Origin: an uncultured Lachnospiraceae bacterium
GTDB taxonomy: Bacteria; Bacillota; Clostridia; Lachnospirales; Lachnospiraceae
DNA: 41,520 bases
Reading direction: 5' to 3'
Assembly (NCBI GenBank): GCA_934351925.1
Contig: CAKRJT010000025.1
Location: forward strand, 1-41,520
Shown here piece after piece: positions 34,635 through 41,422 of the stretch (within the stretch, counting starts at the first letter, position 1; each line of letters opens with the position of its first letter). Made by a program: the position numbers and the translations under genes. The notes under the pieces were generated by a model that was not told where the DNA came from, did not search any database, and saw only the letters and a list, made by a program, of their open reading frames with translations.

Positions 34635-34663
34635 ATTATAACATACTATCTTTACTGCATCAA
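34635..34663 (-). promoter_or_regulatory. sigma-A-type promoter of the dCMP deaminase transcript
   Basis: Minus-strand TTGATG (34663-34658), exactly 17 bases, then TATAAT (34640-34635) with an extended-10 TG one base before it. The -35 overlaps the stop codon of the FAD-dehydrogenase gene. This is the best promoter match in the window. Confidence 0.7.
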
Positions 34664-36309
34664 ATATTTTTTACTATAGCCTCGTACACCTTTATTCCGT
34701 CTACTGCCGCCGAGGTTATTCCACCCGCGTAGCCTGCGCCCTCGCCACACGGATATATTCCTCTTATGCCTGACGCCTGCAGTCTGTCGTCCCTGTTTAT
34801 GCGTACAGGCGATGAGGTTCTCGACTCAACCCCCGCAAAGACCGCGTCAGGATTGGCATAGCCCGGTATCTGCCTGTCAAAGCTTATCACGCCCTCTATG
34901 AGTGCATCGCACAGAGCGTCAGGTAAAAGCTCCCGCAAATTAGCAGCCGCGAATCCACCCTTTATGCACGGCTTTATGGAGTTATTTTTAATTTCCTCCT
35001 CGGTGGTTGCCCTGTTCTCCCTAAAATCCACAAAACGCTGTACCGGTATCCTGCCATCTCCAAGCTCATACGCCTTTTTCTCGAGCGTTCTCTGAAATTC
35101 AATTCCTGCCAGAACCTCGTCGGAGCCAAAATCCTCACTCCCCACGGTCACTATAAGCGCCGAGTTGGCATTCTCACTGTCACGACCGGAATAGCTCATG
35201 CCGTTCACTGCAAGCATGCCCTCCTCAGATGAGGCATTGACAACATATCCTCCCGGGCACATGCAGAACGAGTACACCCCGCGCCCGTTGGAAGCCTTGT
35301 GCGTGAGCTTGTAGCTTGCCGGCATGTAGTTCTTATATTTTCCGTCACCAAACTCATGTATGTTTATGAGCTCCTGCCTGTGCTCTATTCTAAGCCCCAC
35401 CGCGAACGCCTTCTGCTCCATGGTCAGCTTATCCTTCAACATGTAAAAGGTATCCCTTGCACTGTGGCCTATCGCAAGCACAAGGCTGTCGCATGGCATG
35501 AACTCCCTATGTGAACCCTCAACGGTTATTCCGGCAACGTGCTTATCCACGCTTCCCTCAATGCTTATATCTACGAGTTTAGTGTTAAAACGAACCTCAC
35601 CGCCGAGGCACTCGATTTCCTTCCTTATGCTCTTTACAATGTCCACAAGGCGGTCGGTGCCTATATGCGGCTTGGCATCGTAGGTAATGCTCTCATCAGC
35701 CCCGTGCTCCACAAATATCTCCAAGACCTTGCTGATACGCCCATACACCTCCTTGACCTGGGTGTTGAGCTTCCCGTCCGAGAAGGTTCCCGCACCGCCC
35801 TCGCCAAACTGCGCGTTGGAGTCCGGTCTTAGCCTTCCGCCGTTCCAGAAATCGTTGACGGACTTTATTCTGTCCTCCACAGCCTCACCGCGCTCGACCA
35901 CAATAGGTCTGTAGCCCGCCCTCGCGAGCATGAGCGCGCAGAACATTCCCGCAGGTCCAAAGCCAACTATGACAGGTCTGCCGCCGTCCTTAGCTCTCAC
36001 AGGCTCCGGCTGTGTATACTTCACTGTTTTACTTAACATAATATTGTTATTGTTAATCTTTTTTACAAGTTTCTCCTCATAAGACTTGACCGCTTTTTTA
36101 TCCGCGCCGTACAGCTCGACATCTACCGAATAGACGATAAATATATCCGGCTTGTGCCTTGAGTCAATTGATTTTTTTACTATTTTATAGGAAAAACTGT
36201 CTCCCTTAATACGCAGCAGCTTCGCTATCTTTCCCTTTAACGCCGCATCAAGCTGTGCCTCATCAAGTGAAGCCTCGGGGGAGATTTTTAACTGGTTTAT
36301 TCTTATCAC
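34660..36309 (-). CDS. FAD-dependent dehydrogenase (COG2509-type)
   Basis: This 549-aa flavoprotein matches the uncharacterised NAD(FAD)-utilizing dehydrogenases. An N-terminal ~95-residue domain (MIRINQLKISPEASLDEA; RHKPDIFIVYSVDVEL) precedes the FAD-binding dinucleotide fold, PVIVGFGPAGMFCALMLARAG, then RPDSNAQFGEGGAGTFSDGKL, DSLVLAIGHSARDTF, and a C-terminal GEGAGYAGGITSAAVDGIKV. The substrate is unknown. The start is GTG at 36309, with AAGGA 7 bases upstream; there is no nearby downstream ATG that would keep the conserved N-terminus. It appears to stand between two promoter regions. Confidence 0.9.
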   Translation of the reverse strand: MIRINQLKISPEASLDEAQLDAALKGKIAKLLRIKGDSFSYKIVKKSIDSRHKPDIFIVYSVDVELYGADKKAVKSYEEKLVKKINNNNIMLSKTVKYTQPEPVRAKDGGRPVIVGFGPAGMFCALMLARAGYRPIVVERGEAVEDRIKSVNDFWNGGRLRPDSNAQFGEGGAGTFSDGKLNTQVKEVYGRISKVLEIFVEHGADESITYDAKPHIGTDRLVDIVKSIRKEIECLGGEVRFNTKLVDISIEGSVDKHVAGITVEGSHREFMPCDSLVLAIGHSARDTFYMLKDKLTMEQKAFAVGLRIEHRQELINIHEFGDGKYKNYMPASYKLTHKASNGRGVYSFCMCPGGYVVNASSEEGMLAVNGMSYSGRDSENANSALIVTVGSEDFGSDEVLAGIEFQRTLEKKAYELGDGRIPVQRFVDFRENRATTEEEIKNNSIKPCIKGGFAAANLRELLPDALCDALIEGVISFDRQIPGYANPDAVFAGVESRTSSPVRINRDDRLQASGIRGIYPCGEGAGYAGGITSAAVDGIKVYEAIVKNI

Positions 36310-36390
36310 AAATTTATCCTTCCATTATCAGTATTGATTTTTGGTATACCATATATTATTTCAGAACCTATTTATAAAAACACGCTTGCC

Positions 36391-36939
36391 CTAAATTTCC
36401 CTTATATTCAAAAACGGCTGGAAATCCTCGGTGTCCGAACCGATTTTTCCTCCGAATTCAGAAATCAATGCCTCCATAATCTTGCGGAGAACGCCCCTGT
36501 CGGACAGATAATAGTCGACCGCATACACCTTCTTAACCTCGAGCACCTCAAGTGTCTTAAAATCCTCACCGCTCAGATTATCCTTCATATCCTCAAAGGT
36601 GACTGTACCCTCGTCTACAGTGACCTCAAGAAGATTAAGCTCCGTCCACACCTCAAGCTGCTTCTCACCAAGGAAATCAAGCACCCCTTGAAGCTCCTTC
36701 GCGCTCGTCTCATCTGGCAGCAGATACAAAAAGCTCCCCTCCTTAGGCTTTGGGGCAGACGCTTTTCCGCCGGACTTGGCCTTTGACGTTCCGTGCGTAT
36801 CAGAACTCACACCGGTTTTGAGGTAACCCTTCGCATTGCCCTTTGTATTCTTCCCGGTAAATTTCTGCGTACCCTTATTGTATTTATCTTTCTTTGCAAA
36901 GCTCTTGGCCTTTGACGTATTATTGGTTATCTTTTTCAT
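36391..36939 (-). CDS. hypothetical protein with basic disordered N-terminus
   Basis: I do not recognise this 182-aa protein. Residues 1-~68 are lysine-, glycine- and threonine-rich and look disordered (SKAKSFAKKDKYNKGTQKF, GTSKAKSGGKASAPKPKEG). Residues ~69-182 form an acidic compact-looking domain (SFLYLLPDETSAKELQGVL, LEVWTELNLLEVTVDEGTV, VKKVYAVDYYLSDRGVLRKI). A basic tail plus an acidic domain suggests binding to nucleic acid or the ribosome, but that is inference. The ATG at 36939 has GGAGG 4 bases upstream, so it is probably expressed. It is transcribed towards the FAD-dehydrogenase gene, 81 bases away. Confidence 0.75.
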   Translation of the reverse strand: MKKITNNTSKAKSFAKKDKYNKGTQKFTGKNTKGNAKGYLKTGVSSDTHGTSKAKSGGKASAPKPKEGSFLYLLPDETSAKELQGVLDFLGEKQLEVWTELNLLEVTVDEGTVTFEDMKDNLSGEDFKTLEVLEVKKVYAVDYYLSDRGVLRKIMEALISEFGGKIGSDTEDFQPFLNIREI

Positions 36940-37003
36940 TATGCCTCCAGATTATTTTATCTTTAATTTTTATCTTTGTTAAAAATATCTCTTATATTCC
37001 TGC

Positions 37004-37426
37004 TTAAATCTTCTCATTTTTCTGAACATGGTTGTAATCTGCCTTTCTTATTATCCATTTTCCCTTTTGACTTGTCCCAACTCTGTCTAATATCCCTTTT
37101 GCCTTTAAATGTGTGGTGTAGTATTTTACACGGGATATACTCCAATTCAATATATGCGACATCTCTTTTTGTGTAATGTTCGGACACTTTCCGACCAAAC
37201 ATAATAGTTCTTTTTCTTCATTATTCAGTAAGCCTCCGATGTCATGTATAACTTCGGAAATTTCCCGTGCTGTAACCTGGTTAGCTTGGTCAGCTTGGTC
37301 AGCTTGGTTAACTTGGTCAGCTTGGTTCTCCACATTAACCACTTCCCTGAACAATTTGTGTTTTTGAAAACGGAAAATAATCCGATGTAAGAAGAGCATA
37401 CGCATTGGTCGCAAGGAGCTGCCCAT
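37004..37426 (-). CDS. winged-helix protein, probably the C-terminal remnant of an AlbA_2-type regulator
   Basis: This 140-aa protein has a C-terminal winged helix (about 69-128: LNNEEKELLCLVGKCPNITQKEMS, ILNWSISRVKYYTTHLKAKGILDRVG, KGKWII). Such a domain with a preceding Gln/Asp/Ala repeat normally ends the large AlbA_2/divergent-AAA ATP-binding regulators; here the ~300-residue AlbA_2 part is absent, and only a short tail-like HRIIFRFQKHKLFREVVNVEN precedes the repeat. It is therefore likely a truncated remnant, though it may still be expressed as a small DNA-binding protein. The ATG at 37426 overlaps the stop of a 41-codon ORF as TGATG; no good ribosome binding site is seen. Confidence 0.6.
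   Translation of the reverse strand: MGSSLRPMRMLFLHRIIFRFQKHKLFREVVNVENQADQVNQADQADQANQVTAREISEVIHDIGGLLNNEEKELLCLVGKCPNITQKEMSHILNWSISRVKYYTTHLKAKGILDRVGTSQKGKWIIRKADYNHVQKNEKI
37272..37325. repeat. 9-bp coding tandem repeat
   Basis: Five full copies of a 9-base unit (TCAGCTTGG and variants TTAGCTTGG, TTAACTTGG) run from 37281 to 37325, with a degenerate sixth copy at 37272-37280. On the minus strand each unit encodes a three-residue step of the Asn/Asp-Gln-Ala/Val run in the winged-helix protein. Slippage would change linker length without breaking the frame. Confidence 0.85.
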
Positions 37427-37551
37427 CACTTTGCTTCAATATCTTCCAGTTTATCAACTAAAAATTCACATATAAGATAATTATACCATGAACCCTCCAA
37501 AAAATCCACGCCAACTCCGTCTTTTCGGAAAATTTGAAAATATATCTCCAT
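37426..37551 (-). CDS. possible 41-codon small protein overlapping the winged-helix gene
   Basis: An ATG at 37551 opens 41 codons ending in TGA at 37426-37428, which overlaps the next ATG (TGATG). The product reads like a real protein rather than noise: MEIYFQIFRKDGVGVDFLEG, then SWYNYLICEFLVDKLEDIEA. An in-frame stop lies five codons upstream, and no Shine-Dalgarno precedes the ATG. It could be a free small protein, or the end of a longer gene degraded near the MITE insertion. A TATAAT at 37480-37485 lies inside it, so promoter and coding readings compete. Confidence 0.35.
   Translation of the reverse strand: MEIYFQIFRKDGVGVDFLEGSWYNYLICEFLVDKLEDIEAK
37480..37488 (-). promoter_or_regulatory. 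extended -10 promoter element candidate
   Basis: Minus-strand TGG-TATAAT is a perfect -10 with the TGn extension, about 55 bases before the winged-helix start. No good -35 lies 16-18 bases upstream (TGGATT at 17). The same bases would encode Trp-Tyr-Asn in the 41-codon ORF. Confidence 0.35.
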
Positions 37552-37580
37552 ATTTGCAGAAGAGCTTTATTGTAAAGGAA

Positions 37581-37887
37581 GATTAGGGTGTCAAAACATG
37601 CTAGGTATATTTAGCTGTGTATAACGTGTTATATTTATGCATATCACGACTTTTGTGGAAAGCTTAGTTGTTCTTAGGACTCTGTTCACTGTGCAGCCAC
37701 AGTCAGCATGGAGGCTGACTGAGTTGCAAACAGCCACGGAGGGCTGGTTTTGCAACGGTGGCGGATATTTATAAAATATATATCAGAGTCCTTAGAACAC
37801 CTTGCTTCACACAACCGGAGCTGAGGTGCATAAATATAACACGTTATACACTGACAGATTAAATTGTCATGTTTTAACACCCTAATC
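37581..37887. mobile_element. 307-bp MITE-like element with terminal inverted repeats
   Basis: The ends are 20-bp inverted repeats, GATTAGGGTGTCAAAACATG at 37581-37600 against its complement at 37868-37887 with one mismatch. The element is flanked on both sides by the exact 7-bp direct repeat AAAGGAA (37574-37580 and 37888-37894), the expected target-site duplication. It contains no transposase or other convincing ORF. Inside, a perfect 23-bp inverted pair (37619-37641 / 37827-37849) and a 16-bp pair (37669-37684 / 37784-37799, one mismatch) are set symmetrically, separated by unpaired blocks of 18/18 and 27/27 bases. Movement would need a transposase supplied in trans by a related IS elsewhere in the genome. 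The parent family is not identified. Confidence 0.85.
37700..37756. repeat. two nested hairpins in the centre of the MITE-like element
   Basis: Hairpin 1: CAGTCAGC (37700-37707) pairs with GCTGACTG (37714-37721), loop ATGGAG. Hairpin 2: GTTGCAAACAGCC (37723-37735) pairs with GGCTG (37742-37746) and TTTGCAAC (37749-37756), loop ACGGAG. GCCA/TGGC (37696-37699 / 37759-37762) can close both, giving a branched fold. The loops differ by one base. Confidence 0.7.
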
Positions 37888-37895
37888 AAAGGAAC

Positions 37896-38115
37896 TTAAA
37901 AGGCAGCCCTGCCGCGCCGCATGACTGCCTTTAATTTTATACTGTATTTATTCTTAATCTGTTCCATCAGATGCATAAAGTTCTTCTCCGCGATAATCGC
38001 AATCCCCTGAGCCTCATCTCCCGGAACAATAAGGTTGTCGCCCGGCTCGATGTTAAATACCTTCCTCGCTTTCGCCGGAATTATCTCATCTGCCATCAAA
38101 GCAATTTGTTTTCAC
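37896..38115 (-). pseudogene. AbrB/SpoVT-family small DNA-binding protein, apparently frameshifted
   Basis: The open frame from 38096 gives MADEIIPAKARKVFNIEPGD, NLIVPGDEAQGIAII, a clear AbrB/MazE-type swapped-hairpin domain that lacks its first strand; an in-frame TGA lies a few codons upstream. In another frame a GTG at 38115, 6 bases after GAGG, reads KTNCFDGR and then stops at 38086-38088. Removing one base there (for example 38088) joins the two into KTNCFDGREIIPAKARKVFN, which restores the family pattern DxxGRxxIP. The simplest reading is a one-base frameshift, real or a sequencing error, in a gene of about 73 codons. The leader shares GGCGGAATG-AG with other genes here. The MITE-like element begins just after its stop codon. 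Confidence 0.7.
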
Positions 38116-38135
38116 ACTAATCCTCATTCCGCCAA

Positions 38136-39263
38136 TCATTTTAATATTCCCATCTCATCAAGCGCAACCACGCCATCGTCGAGCTTTACCTCTATTGTAT
38201 CCCACAGTGTCGCATTGACTCCCATATATGTGTATGCATCCATCTTATTATGACCAATGAGAAATATGAGCTTCAGCCTGCACCTGACAGGAAGGAACTT
38301 CTCCATGAACCCTGACAGCCATTTTCTTTTCTTGCCGCCACATTCCACCGTGGTCAGAACCGTCACGTCATAGGGGCTCTTGCCGTAAAGCTCGTCAACA
38401 ACAGCATTATCGCTCCTGCTGCCGCTGCTGTCAATATTTCCACGCTCGATCACAACGGGCTTCTCACCCAGCAGAATTTCACCAACCCGCTCAAGCGCGT
38501 ACCTGGTTCCTCTGTATCTTTTCAGCTCAAAAGCCTCAGCCGCCAGTTTTCTTATCGTATCATCGTCAACATATTCCCGCGATATGTCCATTCCAAGCCA
38601 GCTCATATACTCCACCAGGAACTCACAAGGAGCGTTTTTAGAATCAAACCGGCTGGACAGATTGTCAATTTCTGCCTGAAAATCATTGTATATGCTCGAA
38701 AATATCGAAATATATCTGTGAAAGAAGCTGTTCCTCTCCCTGTATATCTGTGGAAACGTCGCCATAAAATTATCCCCCACCATATCTATCCTCATATCCG
38801 AGAAGGAGAAATTCCCTTCACCCTGCACCTCGATAAACACCCAGAGAAACCTTCCGCTGAGGCTGTACAGCAGAATATCATTTGAATTGATAGCCCTGAT
38901 TTCACCAGCATTTTCAAAAAAAATCTGCCTTCTGTCTGCATCAAGGGCAGAATCCGCGAGATACTCCTCAATATTTATGTTGACGTTATCCCTCAGAACG
39001 GACTTATCGTTGAGAGCAAAGACATGGACTATATACAGTACATTCTCCTCCGCTGACACGTTCATGGACAACCGCCCCCATGTGCTGTCCTCGTCCGCGC
39101 CGTCAATGGCCGGCAGCACAAAAAAAGCCGTCCTTGACGCGTTCTTTCTGTAAACACAGCCAGCCCTGCTGTCCTGTGCCATATTTTTATACGAAGCACA
39201 ATCAAGCCTGTTTTTTTTGATTGAATATCTCCTGTCCCTCACATTTTTTCCATCAGAAGCCAT
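38136..39263 (-). CDS. contractile injection system baseplate protein, tail protein I/TIGR02242-like
   Basis: This 375-aa protein resembles the phage P2 gpI/TIGR02242 tail proteins found in extracellular contractile injection systems and tailocins, where it joins baseplate wedge to tail fibres. The diagnostic part is at ~168-270: FPQIYRERNSFFHRYISIFSS, YNDFQAEIDNLSSRFDSKNAP, FLVEYMSWLGMDISREY, RKLAAEAFELKRYRGTRYALE. The first ~165 residues form a beta-rich domain I do not recognise. The ATG at 39263 has GGAGG 6 bases upstream and lies 1 base after the stop of the baseplate J gene, so the two are tightly coupled. No further tail gene follows before the AbrB remnant, so this is the 3' end of the locus. 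Confidence 0.85.
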   Translation of the reverse strand: MASDGKNVRDRRYSIKKNRLDCASYKNMAQDSRAGCVYRKNASRTAFFVLPAIDGADEDSTWGRLSMNVSAEENVLYIVHVFALNDKSVLRDNVNINIEEYLADSALDADRRQIFFENAGEIRAINSNDILLYSLSGRFLWVFIEVQGEGNFSFSDMRIDMVGDNFMATFPQIYRERNSFFHRYISIFSSIYNDFQAEIDNLSSRFDSKNAPCEFLVEYMSWLGMDISREYVDDDTIRKLAAEAFELKRYRGTRYALERVGEILLGEKPVVIERGNIDSSGSRSDNAVVDELYGKSPYDVTVLTTVECGGKKRKWLSGFMEKFLPVRCRLKLIFLIGHNKMDAYTYMGVNATLWDTIEVKLDDGVVALDEMGILK

Positions 39264-39264
39264 T

Positions 39265-41343
39265 CTACTCCTCCAGCTTTATAATTATCGCGCCCGGATA
39301 TAGGAGACAATTATTGTCCGGCACTATATCAAGCCCGCTGTATGCCACATGCGCCGAGTTGCAGCTAAGCCTAAGCTCCCCCACTCCCAGCACGTCCTCG
39401 AGCATTGAAATCTGTCTGTACACCTTCTCAAACTCAAGTTTCTGTCCAAAATTCTTATCAGTATTTATATAGTCCAGCATATTTTTAAGAAGCTGTTCCG
39501 CGGCAGCCCTGACGCGGGAGGTTCTCGCTACCTTCAGCTTTACAAATGCGTCCACATAAGCATACTCCGGGCTGACTATATGTACCCTCGTACAGAGCAT
39601 TCTGTGCCTGTCGGCATACTCTGAAAGCAGCTTCATATATTCCGCGGAAAGCCTTGGAAACTGCTTTTCCGATTCGGGGAGCACTGCAACTATTACCTCA
39701 TTGTCCCTGGCACCGCAGAATGTATTTATCTTTTTTATGCATAGTCCGGGAATACCCTTTAGTATGCGGCTGTAGTCCTCCGCCGTCACTGCAGTGCACG
39801 ACGAGCGGCTTAACCGCTCAAAGCGCTCCTCCAATTCCCCTGACGAGGCCTCGCTTCTTCCCCCGGTGCCAGATGACACATTCATAAATTCCGCCTGTGA
39901 AGTGTACCCTGACGCTGTCAGTCTTTTCCCGGCATCAATATTACCCTGAGCCCCAAGGGTACAAGCCAAAGTACCTATGTATATCGTGGAGTTGATGTAT
40001 TTTCCGGCATCATCTATAATAATCGCATTCCCGGCATCATTCAGATGGTATGAAAGATCCCCGTCGCCGCCGCAGCCCGGCTTCACAAAATCATAGACTG
40101 TCCCCGCCACTCCGGAACGCTGTGCTATAATTGACAGATGCCCGTCTATCACACCATCGCATGGAAGCTCAATAGTCTGGTTGTCGTACCCATAGACCGT
40201 TCCAAGATTATATCCTCTCATGGCAGTATCGCCATATACGACCAGCTTGACCGCATTAGAATAAGCTCCCGGTCTGTAACCACTTCTCTCATCGAAGCTT
40301 ATCTTATACATTCCGTCGGCAAGCCGCCTTATAAAGCAATGCCTGTCGTCATCGGCATCTGACCAAGCATGCCCGTCATCGGCAATGAGCTCATATTTTC
40401 TATAGCTGTCCTCATTATCCTCCCGCACAAACACCGATATATACCCAAGCTCCAGAAGCTCATTGTACACAATTATTTTTTCATTGTTTCTGAAGGTATA
40501 GCAAAATGCCTCAGACGATTTCTGCCAGACCTCAAACACATAACCGTCGACATGCTTAATTCTCGGTGCAATATCATAGCCTTCACTTTCCAGAACAGCC
40601 CTTACCGCATAGCCATCATAGCCATAATGTGTATATTTCTGCGGCGGCTGCCTTGACATGGTCAATTTTATCACACCATCCTGCAGGAAACAACCTGTGT
40701 AGTCATTCGCCTTCAAATCCACAAAACGCCCATTGGCATATACCTGCCATTTTATCGAGGCAAAAGGATTTTTCGCCATTAAGTCAAGCTTATTTCTCTT
40801 ATGTATATCATCTATGGTGACATACATAAGAAGCTCCTTTCCCGGCTCAGGCAGAGCACTTGTTATAAAATAAAGCTCTGCACCTTTTTCCGGTCTGCCT
40901 CCAAAAACATACTCGCTTGACGGAAATTCCCTGTCAAGAAGCTTGTCATGTGAGACTGCCCTGCCATCTTCAAGATGAAAAATATGCTCTATGCGGTCCC
41001 CCGAAATCTCAACCGCGCGGTTATTCTCGAAGGTCAGATTACCCACGGTAAACTTCTGGTTTGACGGCAGCAGAAAAGGCTCCGTCACATTCTGTGCCTT
41101 TACATACATCTTTGCTGTGTGCTGACCTCCACGCTTAAATCCGGCGAATTCCAGCATACTGAGCTTACATTCCTGCGCCGCGCGTTCTATGAAATTCTGC
41201 TGTAGCACATTGAACGCCGTCAGGTTTTCAATCATCGTAATTCCCGGGTCAGACGGACCATAATCAGTCCATTCGTCCGTATAAAGAGGAATGGATGTAA
41301 CCGCATCGGAGTAGTATTCCTCAAAGCTTTTTCTGTTTTGCAT
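39265..41343 (-). CDS. baseplate J/gp47-like protein of a contractile injection system
   Basis: This 692-aa protein matches the putative baseplate assembly proteins (gpJ/TIGR02243-like) of contractile injection systems. The N-terminal WTDYGPSDPGITMIENLTAF is the typical start of this family (DPGxTLLEL-like), followed by ECKLSMLEFAGFKRGGQHTA. The C-terminal ~180 residues hold the J-type core: TAVTAEDYSRILKGIPGLCI, DNEVIVAVLPESE, YAYVDAFVKLKVA and FEKVYRQISMLEDVLGV. A long middle region (about 90-470) is beta-rich. The ATG at 41343 has GGGGGG 6 bases upstream. It probably forms the wedge of a baseplate with the downstream TIGR02242-like protein. Confidence 0.87.
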   Translation of the reverse strand: MQNRKSFEEYYSDAVTSIPLYTDEWTDYGPSDPGITMIENLTAFNVLQQNFIERAAQECKLSMLEFAGFKRGGQHTAKMYVKAQNVTEPFLLPSNQKFTVGNLTFENNRAVEISGDRIEHIFHLEDGRAVSHDKLLDREFPSSEYVFGGRPEKGAELYFITSALPEPGKELLMYVTIDDIHKRNKLDLMAKNPFASIKWQVYANGRFVDLKANDYTGCFLQDGVIKLTMSRQPPQKYTHYGYDGYAVRAVLESEGYDIAPRIKHVDGYVFEVWQKSSEAFCYTFRNNEKIIVYNELLELGYISVFVREDNEDSYRKYELIADDGHAWSDADDDRHCFIRRLADGMYKISFDERSGYRPGAYSNAVKLVVYGDTAMRGYNLGTVYGYDNQTIELPCDGVIDGHLSIIAQRSGVAGTVYDFVKPGCGGDGDLSYHLNDAGNAIIIDDAGKYINSTIYIGTLACTLGAQGNIDAGKRLTASGYTSQAEFMNVSSGTGGRSEASSGELEERFERLSRSSCTAVTAEDYSRILKGIPGLCIKKINTFCGARDNEVIVAVLPESEKQFPRLSAEYMKLLSEYADRHRMLCTRVHIVSPEYAYVDAFVKLKVARTSRVRAAAEQLLKNMLDYINTDKNFGQKLEFEKVYRQISMLEDVLGVGELRLSCNSAHVAYSGLDIVPDNNCLLYPGAIIIKLEE

Positions 41344-41397
41344 TTTTATCCCCCCTGTATACTGTTAGCATCGCTTGCAGTACTGCCATCAATAAGT

Positions 41398-41422
41398 AGT
41401 TTGAAAATTTTATTTTCAAACT
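41398..41422. repeat. inverted repeat between injection-system genes
   Basis: AGTTTGAAAA (41398-41407) pairs perfectly with TTTTCAAACT (41413-41422) across a 5-base loop, and the stem can be extended past a bulge. It begins at the stop codon of the partial upstream gene and precedes the baseplate J ribosome binding site by about 40 bases. It is AT-rich with no clean T-tract, so attenuation or mRNA processing is possible. Confidence 0.6.

Noticed and set aside
37686..37889. 67-codon minus-strand frame inside the MITE-like element
   Set aside because: It runs across inverted-repeat arms and the central hairpins, has no ribosome binding site and shows no protein-like pattern.
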